From Oscillospiraceae bacterium (GTDB lineage Bacteria; Bacillota; Clostridia; Oscillospirales; Acutalibacteraceae), in contig DXWE01000001.1 in assembly GCA_019417045.1 (NCBI GenBank), positions 1 through 64,000 of the forward strand: DNA of 64,000 nt, written 5' to 3'. The notes under the pieces are model-generated. The model saw only the letters and a program-made list of their open reading frames with translations, did no database searches and was not told the DNA's origin. Below, piece after piece: positions 55,227-64,000 of the stretch. The translations under genes and the position numbers were made by a program. Each line of letters opens with the position of its first letter. Position 1 is the first letter of the stretch.

Positions 55227-56603
55227 TTATGCGACGGTTGCCGTCAGGATTGCACGGGCGTCGCTGCTGTCGATATTGCCGTCGTCATTGATGTCCGCCC
55301 GGGCCTGCTGCTCCGGAGTCAGCGTCATCAGGCTGACCGTGTGTTGCAGCACCATCCGCGCGTCGGTGCTGTTGACCTGGCCGTCACCGTTCACATCGCC
55401 GGGGGTTGCCGGATCATCCGGGCCCGGGGCCGGCTTTTTCACCAGGCCGGCGATCCCGGCCTCGAGATCCTTCGCCGCGGTATCCACGTCCGCCTGCGCC
55501 ACATTCAGGTCCGCCAGCACCGTCTTGGCCGGCTCCAGCACCGCCTGCATCGCGTACCAGGTGGAGGGCATGTAGTCGCTCTTCTGCAGCGACTCGGCCT
55601 TCTGGATCGCAGCCGACAGCGCCGTCACATCCGCCCGCTTCACCAGCGCGTCCAGCACCGCCTTCAGCTCTGCTGTGGCGGTGTCGATCTCCGACTGACG
55701 CGCCTCCTGGTTGCCGTTCACCGTTTTGGCGGCCTCCAGCTTCGGCGCGACATTCACCCAGGTGTTCGGGGTGTAATCGTCCTCGTCCATCCCGTCTGCC
55801 CGGGCGATCTCGGATTGCAGGTCCGACTTGTCCGTGGGCCTGCGCACCAGCGCGTCCATCTTGTCGTTGAGCGCCTCGACCACCTCGTCGATCTGCGGCT
55901 GGGTCAGCTCGTCATAGCCCGGCCACGCCACCATCTTCAGGCTGACATCGTCGGTCTGCGGCATGCCTTTGGTATGGATGTAGAAATGCACCACATAGGT
56001 GCCGGCCTCGAGGAACCCCTCGGCCGCGTGCTCGTTCCAGGTATCGCTTTCGCCCGCGCCTTCCAGCACTTCGGCCGTCAGCACCTTGTTGCCCTCTTCA
56101 TCCTCCACCGCGAAATAGCTGTCCGCCAGTACCTCGGGTATTGTGCCGTTGATCCATCCGGAGATGCGGTAGACGCCGTCCTGCGGGATGGTGACCGTCT
56201 GGGTCCCGCCGTAGGGCAGGTCATACCACTCTTCCGCCGTCCACACCCGGCTGACGATAAAATTGCCGGTATGCGCCGGATTCCACCCCTGCTTGAGCGG
56301 TGCTCCCTCGTCGCTCACCCAGTCGTTCGGTATGTCGCTGGTACCGCTTTCAAAGCTGCCGTTTACGACATAGTCGTCCTCCGGGACAGGGGAGAGCAGC
56401 GTCGCCAGATCCTTGGCGTCCTGCAGCGCCTCTTCAAACGGCGCCCAGGTCTCTTCGGTATAGTCCTCCGGCAGATAGCCCGCCGCCTCCTCGAGCGCGG
56501 CATCCAAACCGGTCCGGTCAAACTCCGCCGCCGATACGGCCACCGGCAGACAGCACAACAGCAGCGCCGCGCACAGCAGCCCGCAAAGCCATCTCTTCTT
56601 CAT
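55227..56603 (-). CDS. Secreted dockerin protein with CBM-like domain and FIVAR repeats
   Basis: 458 residues. Signal peptide (cleavage near AVSAAE), a FIVAR-like helical pair (about 28-67), a CBM4/9-like sandwich (DYVVNGSFESGTSDIPNDW, about 75-225), further FIVAR repeats (about 230-395) and a type I dockerin: GDVNGDGQVNSTDARMVLQ and ADINDDGNIDSSDARAIL. The Ser/Thr-Asp-Ala-Arg contact residues are the same as in the esterase next to it, so both should dock to the same cohesin type. It has no visible enzyme domain and may add binding capacity. AGGAGG precedes ATG 56603, 18 bp after the esterase. Confidence 0.88.
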   Translation of the reverse strand: MKKRWLCGLLCAALLLCCLPVAVSAAEFDRTGLDAALEEAAGYLPEDYTEETWAPFEEALQDAKDLATLLSPVPEDDYVVNGSFESGTSDIPNDWVSDEGAPLKQGWNPAHTGNFIVSRVWTAEEWYDLPYGGTQTVTIPQDGVYRISGWINGTIPEVLADSYFAVEDEEGNKVLTAEVLEGAGESDTWNEHAAEGFLEAGTYVVHFYIHTKGMPQTDDVSLKMVAWPGYDELTQPQIDEVVEALNDKMDALVRRPTDKSDLQSEIARADGMDEDDYTPNTWVNVAPKLEAAKTVNGNQEARQSEIDTATAELKAVLDALVKRADVTALSAAIQKAESLQKSDYMPSTWYAMQAVLEPAKTVLADLNVAQADVDTAAKDLEAGIAGLVKKPAPGPDDPATPGDVNGDGQVNSTDARMVLQHTVSLMTLTPEQQARADINDDGNIDSSDARAILTATVA

Positions 56604-56621
56604 CTTATTGCTCCTCCTCTC

Positions 56622-58886
56622 TTATGCGGCGACCGTGGACTGCAAAATCATCCGCGCGTCGGTGCTGTTGACCTGGCCGTCGCCGCTCACGTCAGCCTGC
56701 TCCAGCTGTGCCTCCCCGAGCTCGGCCAGATCGACCGTATACTGCAGCACCAGCCGTGCGTCGCTGCTGTTGACCAGGCCGTCGCCGTTCACGTCGCCCT
56801 TGGACGTCGGCTCCGTGATATCGTCCGGATCCAGCTCACCCATAAAGTAGAGGGTTCCCTCGTCCAGCGAGCCCCAGAAGTTGTTTTCGCCCTTGATGTG
56901 CACGCGCAGGATCAGCGTCTGGCCCGCGTTCACCACGATCCCCTTCACCGTGGCCTTGTTCCAGTTCAGGTACCCGTCCACCGTGCCCTGCGCGGTGAAC
57001 TCCCTGCCGCCGCAGGTGGCAGTGAGGGTGATGGAGGTATCCTCCCCGTCGCCGCCCTGCATAAACAGGCTGAAATCATAATAGCCGGCGTCCAGCCCGG
57101 TCACGGTCTGCTCGAGCGTGAGATCGGTCTGTTCCTCCGCCCACCAGCTGAGGGAGTTCTCGCCCTCCTTGACAACCCCCACGTCGGTCAGGCCGTCGCC
57201 GGTGATCTTCCAGCCGGCAAACCCGGTGTCGGTCGCCTCTTCAAAGCCGGGGTTTTGCAGATAGTTGTCCGAATAGATGATCCCCTCGTCGTCGATCAGA
57301 CGGAAGTTCGGGATGTTGTCGATATCGTCGTCCAGCCACGCGACATCAATGTAGTCGTAGACGATCGAGCTGCCCGTGCCGCGCGCGCTGCCCGACACCC
57401 AGATCTCGTTTTCGCCCTCCTCCAGGATGACCGTGATCACCTGGGTGGCGCGGCTGTTGTTCCAGGCGGAATATTCAAAGTCGAGCTTATACCACTCCCA
57501 CAGCGGGGCGTCCGCCCCCACCTTCGCATAGGCGCGGACATATGGCTCGCCCGAGGCCGGGGTGGCGACCCCGGCAAGCGCCACCTGGTACCGCGCGGTC
57601 TTCGGCACGGTGACGGTGTATTTGACCCAGGCGATGTTAGACCAGTCCTCATTGACCAGGCTCGCGTTCGCAACGCCGCCGTTCTTCGGGCCCATCCCGG
57701 TCACCACCTTGCCGCCCGAATAGGACGTGGTCCACTGGTCACCCTCCGTCCAGGCGCCCTGGCTGTAAGCCGCCTGCTCGGACTCATAGCGGGTGGCGTT
57801 TTCGAGCTCGATGTCGACGCCGACCGACTCCGGAGCCTCCACCCCGAGGATCTTCGCCAGGTGCTCGATCAGGATCTCGGCGCCCTCCCGGTTCTGCTCA
57901 AAGTTCGGGTGCGCCCCGCCCGGCACATACGGCATGTGCAGATAGGACACGTTGCCGTCCGTCTCATTGATCTCGTTGATCGTGGCCTCCAGCCGGTCGA
58001 GCTGTTCCTCGTTGTTGTTCATAAACCCGAATGCATAGCAGATATGCGTGTCGGGATACAGCTCCCGGCACTCGAGAATAAAGTCGTGCAGCGCCTGGAC
58101 AAACTCGTCGCTGATCCCGTCGTTGGTGCCGAGGTTGATGACCAGCACGTCCGGCTGGTACTGGCTGAAATCCCAATCCACCGTCGGATCCCGGAAATAG
58201 CTGGTCTTCGGGAACAGCTGCTTGATCTGTTTGGTGCGGTCGGGCGACCAGTTGTCCTCCGCGAGCGTGCCCGAAATCAGGCCGCGGCCCGCGATCGCCA
58301 TGTAATTCGCCTCCGCGCCAAAGCTGCGGAACGCGAGCGACGCATACGCGTCATAGAAGTCGTTCGCCGTGATCGAATCGCCCAGCACCTCGAACTTATA
58401 CGGTCCCTCGGGCGTCGCGGTCAGCTTCGCACCCTTCGAATAGGTCAGCGAATTGAGCTGGGACAGCCGCGGCGTCACCGGGTCGCTCGTGCGCACCACC
58501 CGGATGGTATACGTCCCCTCCGGCAGGTCCTTCGCAATCTGCAGGGTCTGCACGCCGCTGCCCTTCAGGGTGGGCCGGGTCTCCTCCCCGTTAATGCTCA
58601 CCACCAGGCTGACATCCGTGGTGATTTCAATCGCCGCCGAGATGTCGCCGGAGCCCTCATAGATAAATGTGAACCCGGCTCCCTGCCAGTCGAACGACTG
58701 GGCGGTGTCGTCCACCGTCATGGTGCGGCCGAGCATGCGCAGCTCCCCGGCCGCGATCAGGTCCACCGCCGTTTTGGTCTCGGTCTCCCCCGCGGCCGCG
58801 GCGCCGAGGGCCGCCGGCAGCGCCGTCAGCAGCAGGCAGCACGCCAGCAGAAACGGCAGCATTCTTTTTCTCATCTCTCTCTTCAT
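56622..58886 (-). CDS. CE2-type acetyl esterase with CBM domains and dockerin
   Basis: 754 residues. Signal peptide (ALPAALGAAAAG), a jelly roll (about 45-165), then an SGNH hydrolase with GDSITANDF (nucleophile Ser), GRG, INLGTNDG and the late PGGAHPN histidine: the CE2 layout of acetylxylan and other carbohydrate esterases. A CBM35-like sandwich (DIELENATRYESEQA), a CBM61/4-like sandwich (YLQNPGFEEATDTGFAGW) and a type I dockerin (DVNGDGLVNSSDARLVLQ, DVSGDGQVNSTDARMIL) follow. It should remove acetyl groups from hemicellulose as part of a cellulosome-like complex. GGAGAG precedes ATG 58886; first gene of a two-gene operon. Confidence 0.9.
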   Translation of the reverse strand: MKREMRKRMLPFLLACCLLLTALPAALGAAAAGETETKTAVDLIAAGELRMLGRTMTVDDTAQSFDWQGAGFTFIYEGSGDISAAIEITTDVSLVVSINGEETRPTLKGSGVQTLQIAKDLPEGTYTIRVVRTSDPVTPRLSQLNSLTYSKGAKLTATPEGPYKFEVLGDSITANDFYDAYASLAFRSFGAEANYMAIAGRGLISGTLAEDNWSPDRTKQIKQLFPKTSYFRDPTVDWDFSQYQPDVLVINLGTNDGISDEFVQALHDFILECRELYPDTHICYAFGFMNNNEEQLDRLEATINEINETDGNVSYLHMPYVPGGAHPNFEQNREGAEILIEHLAKILGVEAPESVGVDIELENATRYESEQAAYSQGAWTEGDQWTTSYSGGKVVTGMGPKNGGVANASLVNEDWSNIAWVKYTVTVPKTARYQVALAGVATPASGEPYVRAYAKVGADAPLWEWYKLDFEYSAWNNSRATQVITVILEEGENEIWVSGSARGTGSSIVYDYIDVAWLDDDIDNIPNFRLIDDEGIIYSDNYLQNPGFEEATDTGFAGWKITGDGLTDVGVVKEGENSLSWWAEEQTDLTLEQTVTGLDAGYYDFSLFMQGGDGEDTSITLTATCGGREFTAQGTVDGYLNWNKATVKGIVVNAGQTLILRVHIKGENNFWGSLDEGTLYFMGELDPDDITEPTSKGDVNGDGLVNSSDARLVLQYTVDLAELGEAQLEQADVSGDGQVNSTDARMILQSTVAA

Positions 58887-58934
58887 TGTCTTTCTCTCCT
58901 CTCCATACAGTTTTTGGAATGTCTTGTATCAAGT

Positions 58935-58963
58935 AGGGTAACATTTATCATGTAAATTATCAA
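58935..58963 (-). promoter_or_regulatory. Probable promoter of the esterase operon
   Basis: Minus strand TTGATA (58958-58963), 17-bp spacer, TACCCT (58935-58940). An ATTTA-N5-TAAAT inverted repeat lies in the spacer and could be an operator. Confidence 0.55.
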
Positions 58964-58965
58964 CA

Positions 58966-59001
58966 AAAAAACGGTTTTTCAATTGAGAAAAACCGTTTTT
59001 T
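58966..59001 (-). terminator. Terminator of the diguanylate cyclase gene
   Basis: Fifteen-base arms AAAAAACGGTTTTTC and complement around six bases, with T runs on both sides. It sits just before the esterase promoter. Confidence 0.85.
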
Positions 59002-59022
59002 CTGTTCGATTTCCACTTGCCG

Positions 59023-60216
59023 TCACGGCTGTGTGCAGACCACCCGGTTTTTGCCCTCCGCCTTGGCCCGATACAGCGCCCTGTCCGCCGCCTGAATATA
59101 CTGTTCGATCGAGGCCTCTGCACTGCCCCGGCCGGCGCAGACCCCTGCGCTGACCGTCACGCCTGCGGGCATTCCGCTTTTGAGAAGCTTGTGCATCCCC
59201 TCCACCTCTTTCCGGATGCTCTCTGCCGTCTCCAGCACCACTTCCGGGGTCTGGTCAAACAGCAGCAGGAGGAACTCCTCGCCGCCATACCGCACGGCAA
59301 ACCCGTCCAGCTCACTGACATGCATCTGCAAAATACCCGCAATCGCCTCGATGCAGCCGTCCCCGACCGGATGCCCGTGCCGGTCATTGAACTGTTTGAA
59401 ATCGTCGATATCCCACATGACCACCGCCACCTCGCGGCCGAGTCCGCACGCCTCCTCCCACCGGTTTTGCAGCTCCTCCTCCAAAAAGCGCCGGTTATAG
59501 AGCCCGGACAGCGGATCGGTCACCGCCAGCTGCTGCAAATGCCGGTTGATGGCGCGGATCTGGTGGCTCTGCATCAGGATGATCTTCTGGCTGCAAAACT
59601 GGCGATAGCGGCCGCTGTACTGCTGCACGGAGATGAAGAGCGCCATGCCGCACGCCACCACGCTGTTGATCAGCAGCGCAATCTGGTTGGATCCGTCCTT
59701 CTCCAGAAGGAAAATGCACACCGTCATCACCGCCTGGCTGCTCAGGAAAGCGGTCAGGCTGATCCACGCAGGCAGATACACCAGCACCGCCGATCCCAGC
59801 AGTGTGATCGTATAGGCGAGCACCGTCCCCCTGTGCGTGATGTCCATCGCCGAGAGCAGGGCCGACCAGACGCAGAAAAACAGGACATAGAACAGCGTGA
59901 GCCCCTGAAGCGGCCGTAACCGTTTAGAGGTCACACGCAGGCGCCTGGTCCAGATCAGCACCAGCGTGACGGCGCTGAGGGCAAACAGGGAGGTATACAA
60001 TGCGAAATACAGGCAGTTGTTCAGCGTGACCAGCCCGCTGGAGAAAAACAGGACGTTGAGCATATTGAACAGCTCCACCAGCGCCACCGGCACCAGCAGA
60101 ATGGAGAATACCCTGTGGTTATGGGATGTCACCTCCCTCTGAAACTGCCGCTTCCACACGTCGCTGACCGCCCACGGCAGCTGAGCCGCCGCCGGCTCGG
60201 CACGCATCCACCTCAT
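59023..60216 (-). CDS. Membrane diguanylate cyclase (GGDEF domain)
   Basis: About 397 residues. Six or so membrane helices (about 25-215), then a GGDEF domain with the active-site RYGGEEF and the substrate-binding DIDDFKQFNDRHGHPVGD; these residues indicate an active enzyme that makes c-di-GMP from two GTP. The RxxD inhibitory site five residues before GGEEF is missing (SELD is there). ATG 60216 follows AAGGGGG. Single gene with extended -10 promoter. Confidence 0.93.
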   Translation of the reverse strand: MRWMRAEPAAAQLPWAVSDVWKRQFQREVTSHNHRVFSILLVPVALVELFNMLNVLFFSSGLVTLNNCLYFALYTSLFALSAVTLVLIWTRRLRVTSKRLRPLQGLTLFYVLFFCVWSALLSAMDITHRGTVLAYTITLLGSAVLVYLPAWISLTAFLSSQAVMTVCIFLLEKDGSNQIALLINSVVACGMALFISVQQYSGRYRQFCSQKIILMQSHQIRAINRHLQQLAVTDPLSGLYNRRFLEEELQNRWEEACGLGREVAVVMWDIDDFKQFNDRHGHPVGDGCIEAIAGILQMHVSELDGFAVRYGGEEFLLLLFDQTPEVVLETAESIRKEVEGMHKLLKSGMPAGVTVSAGVCAGRGSAEASIEQYIQAADRALYRAKAEGKNRVVCTQP

Positions 60217-60270
60217 CCGGTCTCCCCCTTCCGGTCCGCTTGTTCTTACCCCGGATCCCGTATAGGGGTC

Positions 60271-60279
60271 AGTATACCA
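60271..60279 (-). promoter_or_regulatory. Extended -10 promoter of the diguanylate cyclase gene
   Basis: Minus strand TGGTATACT (TGN plus -10 hexamer, 60271-60279) about 55 bp upstream of the start, with no clear -35. Confidence 0.5.
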
Positions 60280-60323
60280 GATTGACAATAAAATTTCCAG
60301 AGGTTTTTACATTTTCCCATAAG

Positions 60324-60359
60324 AAAACCGGCCACACACCCGTTGGCGTGCGGCCGGTT
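60324..60359 (-). terminator. Terminator of the epimerase gene
   Basis: Minus strand: AACCGGCC with a GCAC extension pairs with GTGT and GGCCGGTT, followed by TTCTT. Confidence 0.75.
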
Positions 60360-60370
60360 GGAGAAAACAT

Positions 60371-61384
60371 TCAGGCGGTGGCCTTGACCCGTTTGTGCGC
60401 CACCAGCCAGGAGACCGTGTCGGCCAGCGTATCCCGCAGCGGGCGCGGTTTGTACCCCAGCTCGCGGGTGGCCTTCTGGTGGGAGAAACCCGCGTTGGCG
60501 CGCAGGGTGTACAGCGAATACCTGGTAAACAGCGGCGGCTGGTGTCTCAACTTGTAATACAGCTCGGCGAGCGGCGCGGTGAGCTTTGCAAACCACAGCG
60601 GCAGCACGGTTTTGACCGGTCTGCGGTGGCTCACCTCATGCAGAATCTCGAGAAATTGCGGGATGTCGCAGTAGGAGCCGGACAGGATATAGCACTCTCC
60701 CGGCCGGCCGTGCTCCAGCGCCGCCAGGATCCCCTCGCACACGTCCCGCACGTCCACAAAATCGTAGCCGCCCTTGACGCACGCGGTCAGCCGGTGATCC
60801 ATATAGTCCATCACCATCTGGGTGAGGTGGCCGTGGCCGTAATCCCCCGGTCCGACGATCCCCGACGGGTGCACCACCACCGTCTCCAGCCCGTCGCGGT
60901 TGTTGTCCAGCACCAGCTGGGTCGCCGCCGCCTTGGTCCTGGCATACAGCCCCACCGCGTTTTCCTGCTCAAAATGGTCGATCTCCGTCATACTCTCTCC
61001 CGCCGGCTTTTCCGGGATCGCGTGCACCGAGCTGACATACAGCAGGCGCTTGACGCCGTACTCATGGCACAGGCCCAGCAGGTTCTCCGTCCCGCCGACA
61101 TTGACATCATAGACCTCCTGCCGGAATTTGGACGCGATCGTCACGATCCCGGCGGTGTGGATCACATACACCGTCTCGTCCGGCGAGTGCGCCAGCAGCG
61201 GGCGCAGTGCCTCCCGGTCGCGCAGATCCGCGCGCACCAGCTCCACCGGCAGCCCGTCCAGCGTGTGGGACGCGTCCTCCGGCAGGATCAGACCGCGCAC
61301 CTTCTTCCCGTCCCGCAGCAGGCGCCGTACCATCGTGTTGCCCACATGCCCGTTTGCTCCCGTCACAATATAGAGTTCGCTCAT
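60371..61384 (-). CDS. NAD-dependent epimerase/dehydratase family protein (extended SDR)
   Basis: About 337 residues. Rossmann start with TGANGHVGNTMVRRLL, NAD-binding and catalytic YARTK (Tyr-xxx-Lys) pair, and VSSVHA with the catalytic Ser region. It resembles dihydroflavonol reductase-like SDR proteins; the substrate is unknown. ATG 61384 has GGGAGGTG eight bases upstream; an upstream GTG (61393) is less likely. Single gene. Confidence 0.9.
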   Translation of the reverse strand: MSELYIVTGANGHVGNTMVRRLLRDGKKVRGLILPEDASHTLDGLPVELVRADLRDREALRPLLAHSPDETVYVIHTAGIVTIASKFRQEVYDVNVGGTENLLGLCHEYGVKRLLYVSSVHAIPEKPAGESMTEIDHFEQENAVGLYARTKAAATQLVLDNNRDGLETVVVHPSGIVGPGDYGHGHLTQMVMDYMDHRLTACVKGGYDFVDVRDVCEGILAALEHGRPGECYILSGSYCDIPQFLEILHEVSHRRPVKTVLPLWFAKLTAPLAELYYKLRHQPPLFTRYSLYTLRANAGFSHQKATRELGYKPRPLRDTLADTVSWLVAHKRVKATA

Positions 61385-61688
61385 TCTCGGCACCTCCCTG
61401 CCAGTATCTCGTTTTCCATACTAGTGTATCCATTTCTGCCTTTAGTGTAACAGCGTATTGTAAACAATTTATGAAGGATTCTTGAATTTGCTATAAAGGA
61501 AACACCTGCCTTTCGCGGAATGGCCCCTATGGACAATTGCAACAAAATTCTATCTGTTTTGTCCATTTGTCTATTTACAATTGGGGAGAAAAGCGCTAGA
61601 AGGGAGGTGCATGCGGATGTGGCCCGCCGTGGGCGGGCTGCTGGCTGGCATGGTCTATTCTGAGAGCGGAGAAAGAGAGGTAAACGCA
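61385..61688. promoter_or_regulatory. Divergent region between the epimerase and GH43 genes
   Basis: It holds the promoters of both genes. A TATAAA near 61491 could serve GH43 with a leader of about 190 nt; TACACT near 61425 could serve the epimerase. The GH43 frame is open back to an ATG at 61611 with its own AGGGAGGTG, but the signal peptide begins at 61689. Confidence 0.35.
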
Positions 61689-64000
61689 ATGAAACGAGTA
61701 CTGTCCGTAGTGCTGTGTCTGGCGCTGCTGCTGGGCACAAGCGCCATCGGCGCCTTTTCCGTCGGTGCGGCGGAGGGCACGGAGAGCGGCCTGCTCACCA
61801 CCGACGACATCGTCTATGACGCGACGTCGGTGTGGGAGCCGAACGCCGGCAACCCCTTCATCCCGGGGTATATCGGCGATCCCTTCATCTACCGGGATCC
61901 GGACGACGGGACGTTTTACGTGGTGGGGACGACCGACAGCTGGTCCACCCTCAACACGAGCTTCCCGTACTGCATCTGGGAGTCGAAGGACCTGGTCAAC
62001 TGGAAGAGCTATGTCTTTGATTTTGAAGACGGCATGTTCCCCAAGGAGTCCAACAGCCTGTGGGCGCCGTCCCTGACCAAGGGGCCGGACGGCCGCTTCT
62101 ATCTGTTTTACATCTACCGCGGCGGCGGATGCTATGTCGCGGTGTGCGACAAGATCGGCGACCCGTGGGAGCCGTGCTACACCGAGTCCGATCCGACCGG
62201 CGGGGTACTTCAGGAGGACATGTTTGACTCGGACGTCGTGTGCATCGACGGCACCTGGTACATGCTGACGATGGGCCGGGACGTGGCCGGCGACGAGAGC
62301 ACCGGGCAGGGTATCTGCCTGCTCGAGCTGGACTTTGATTTCGACAAGGGCGAGTTCTTTGTGGTCAACCGGAAGCTGATCTATGCCGGCAACGACCTGT
62401 TTGAGGGGCCCGGCCTGTTCAAGCGGACGCTGGACGACGGGACGGATATGTACTATCTGACCTATTCAAACGGCTCGCTCGGCAACGGCGGGTATGTCAC
62501 CAATGTGGCGTATTCCAAGGATATCTGGGGGCCGTATGTCAAGGACGAGGCCAGCAACCCGATCCTCGGGCCGGACTTCTCCAACGGCATGATGACCACC
62601 GGCCACAACAATGTCATTGAAGTGGACGGGGAGTTTTACATCTGCTACCACCGCACCGCGCAGATCTCCGACAGCACCCAGGTCTGCCGGATCGGCGCCA
62701 TGGAAAAGCTGGAGTTCTACTCGGACGGCACGCTGCGCAAGCTGAACCCGACGGTCAACGGCTCCAAGCCGACGCTCGTGCTCAGCGAACAGCGCCCGAA
62801 CCTTGCGGCACACGCGGCCGCGACCGAGTCCTCCTACACCGACCGGTCGGCCGCCGGCGTGGACAATGACTGGGTGGGCGGCTACGCGTTTGACAACAAC
62901 TACGGCACCCTGTGGAAAGCGAGCGGCAAGGGGGAGGAGTGGCTGCAGGTCGATCTGGGCTCCACCTTCACGGTGGAACAGGTCACCACCTATTTTGAGT
63001 GGCGCGCCGGCCTGTACAACTACCAGCTGTTCTACTCGCTCGACGGGCAGGACTGGGAGCTGTATGCCGACCGGTCGCAGAACCCCGACCGCGGCAGCGT
63101 GATGGAGGATGTCAAGACGGTCGAGGCGCGCTATCTGAAGTTTGTCTTTGACGAGAACAGCCTGCAGCATGTCGACGATACCGTCGGGATCTTCGAGGTG
63201 AAGGTCTTCGGTTCGGGCACCAGCCTGAAGCTGGACGACATCCTGGTCAACGGCCAGTCGGTGGACGGCTTTGACGCGAACAGCAACACGGTGACCGCCT
63301 GGGTGGCGGGAGATGCACAGGCGGTCCTGAGCTATGAGGGAGCGGACGCCGACGCGCAGGTGTCGGTCACGCAGCCCGCCTCGGTGCCGGGCACCGGGTC
63401 CATCACCCTGACCAATCCGGAGACGAACGAGACCAACACCTATACGGTGGAGGTAAAAGATCTCGGTACCGCCCGGAGAGGCGAAGCCTATTTCAGCAAC
63501 ATTCCCGCCAAGGACTCCACAGGCGCTGCGGCCGCGTTTGACGGCAACGCGAACTCCTATTTTGAGGGGTATGAGGCGAGCGGCAGCTATGTGGGTGTCG
63601 ATTTCGGCGCACAGAATCGCGTGCAGGTGACGGGGCTGCGCTTTGTGCCCCGCCGGGGCGCCGCGTCCCTCCTGACGGGCGGCCTGTTCCAGGGCTCCAA
63701 CGACGGCAAGACCTGGACGACGCTCTACACCGTCAGCGGGGCGGTGGTAGACGGGAACAATTACGCGCAGGTCAGCCAGACCGCCGCCTTCCGCTTTGTC
63801 CGGTACTACGGGCCTGCGAACAGCAACGGGGACATCGCTGAGATCGAGGTGTGCGGCACGGTTTCCACGGTTGCGGCAGGAGAGGCGCTGTCCTCCTCGA
63901 TCGCGTTTGCCCAGAACCTGGACAGCGCGCTGTTCACCGCCGATTCCTTTGAGGCGGTGCAGGTGCAGCTGGAGGCCGCACAGGACGCTGCCGACGCGGC
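61689..64000 (+). CDS. Secreted GH43 glycosidase with discoidin-type CBM32 domains (partial, runs off the window)
   Basis: At least 770 residues, open at the window end. Signal peptide (SVVLCLALLLGTSAIG), then a five-bladed GH43 propeller with the three acidic residues in YIGDPFIYRDP (base), FDSDVVCIDG and LFEGPGLFKR (acid). Two F5/8-type C (CBM32) sandwiches follow (about 370-510 and about 600-720), with a beta domain between, and a helical FIVAR-like part begins at the edge. Beta-xylosidase or arabinofuranosidase activity is likely. ATG 61689 follows AGAGAGG at eight bases. A dockerin beyond the edge would fit the neighbours. Confidence 0.9.
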   Translation, partial: MKRVLSVVLCLALLLGTSAIGAFSVGAAEGTESGLLTTDDIVYDATSVWEPNAGNPFIPGYIGDPFIYRDPDDGTFYVVGTTDSWSTLNTSFPYCIWESKDLVNWKSYVFDFEDGMFPKESNSLWAPSLTKGPDGRFYLFYIYRGGGCYVAVCDKIGDPWEPCYTESDPTGGVLQEDMFDSDVVCIDGTWYMLTMGRDVAGDESTGQGICLLELDFDFDKGEFFVVNRKLIYAGNDLFEGPGLFKRTLDDGTDMYYLTYSNGSLGNGGYVTNVAYSKDIWGPYVKDEASNPILGPDFSNGMMTTGHNNVIEVDGEFYICYHRTAQISDSTQVCRIGAMEKLEFYSDGTLRKLNPTVNGSKPTLVLSEQRPNLAAHAAATESSYTDRSAAGVDNDWVGGYAFDNNYGTLWKASGKGEEWLQVDLGSTFTVEQVTTYFEWRAGLYNYQLFYSLDGQDWELYADRSQNPDRGSVMEDVKTVEARYLKFVFDENSLQHVDDTVGIFEVKVFGSGTSLKLDDILVNGQSVDGFDANSNTVTAWVAGDAQAVLSYEGADADAQVSVTQPASVPGTGSITLTNPETNETNTYTVEVKDLGTARRGEAYFSNIPAKDSTGAAAAFDGNANSYFEGYEASGSYVGVDFGAQNRVQVTGLRFVPRRGAASLLTGGLFQGSNDGKTWTTLYTVSGAVVDGNNYAQVSQTAAFRFVRYYGPANSNGDIAEIEVCGTVSTVAAGEALSSSIAFAQNLDSALFTADSFEAVQVQLEAAQDAADA

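Noticed and set aside
55047..58955. 1302-codon plus-strand open frame opposite the dockerin/esterase genes
   Set aside because: His/Arg/Leu-rich composition, antisense to two clearly recognised secreted proteins.
61611..61689. Earlier GH43 start at 61611 with a good AGGGAGGTG site
   Set aside because: It would place 26 residues before a normal signal peptide; 61689 has its own site. It might be a short leader peptide.

Overview
The window looks like chromosomal DNA of a GC-rich, gut or rumen type Clostridia (Oscillospiraceae/Ruminococcaceae-like). Reasons: strong GGAGG ribosome binding sites with frequent GTG/TTG starts, consensus sigma-A promoters, a Firmicute LexA with a Bacillus-type SOS box, a tmRNA with the tag VNDNNTVAVAA, a V-type ATPase, YesM/YesN-type regulators, a SpoIIQ-like M23 protein and several dockerin-bearing carbohydrate-active proteins. 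The species cannot be named from sequence alone.

Layout. 0-2.8 kb: a broken dockerin protein gene (signal peptide out of frame, internal TAG). 2.9-11.8 kb: a complete nine-gene V-type ATPase operon on the minus strand (order G/H-C-I-K-F-E-A-B-D) with promoter and terminator. 11.9-29.4 kb: a polysaccharide-use locus. A YesM-type sensor kinase (minus) and a YesN-type regulator (minus) bracket a plus-strand operon of two GH9-like lipoproteins, two ABC sugar permeases, a binding lipoprotein and two surface lectin-like proteins; an (alpha/alpha)6 glycosidase-like gene follows. No ABC ATPase is present, as in importers that share an MsmX-type ATPase. 29.7-34.1 kb: an EndoQ-like/UvrD helicase fusion and a WG-repeat lipoprotein. 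34.2-42.7 kb: a visibly AT-richer block with a frameshifted cysteine peptidase, a hairpin-rich non-coding stretch, and a MacAB-like efflux operon next to an OmpR-type two-component system; shared CTTTAG direct repeats tie the two together. 43.0-44.3 kb: tmRNA and lexA. 44.7-49.8 kb: a TetR-controlled unit of a GH3 beta-glucosidase and a membrane alpha/beta hydrolase. 50-55 kb: M23 peptidase with a possible structured RNA upstream, pyruvate kinase, two surface proteins and an MGMT-like protein. 55.2-59 kb: two dockerin proteins, one a CE2-type esterase. 59-61.4 kb: diguanylate cyclase and NAD-dependent epimerase. 61.7 kb to the end: a GH43 enzyme cut by the window edge.

Most of the accessory content fits a fibre degrader: dockerin enzymes (GH43 and CE2 suggest xylan/arabinan), GH9-like and GH3 glycosidases, an oligosaccharide ABC importer and cognate regulators. 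The points most worth a second look are the sigma-like/HlyD fused reading frame with a TAG in the adaptor domain, the shared CTTTAG response-regulator repeats, the 37-bp tandem duplication that frameshifts the cysteine peptidase, the two otherwise intact genes split by in-frame TAG codons, and the EndoQ-like/UvrD fusion.
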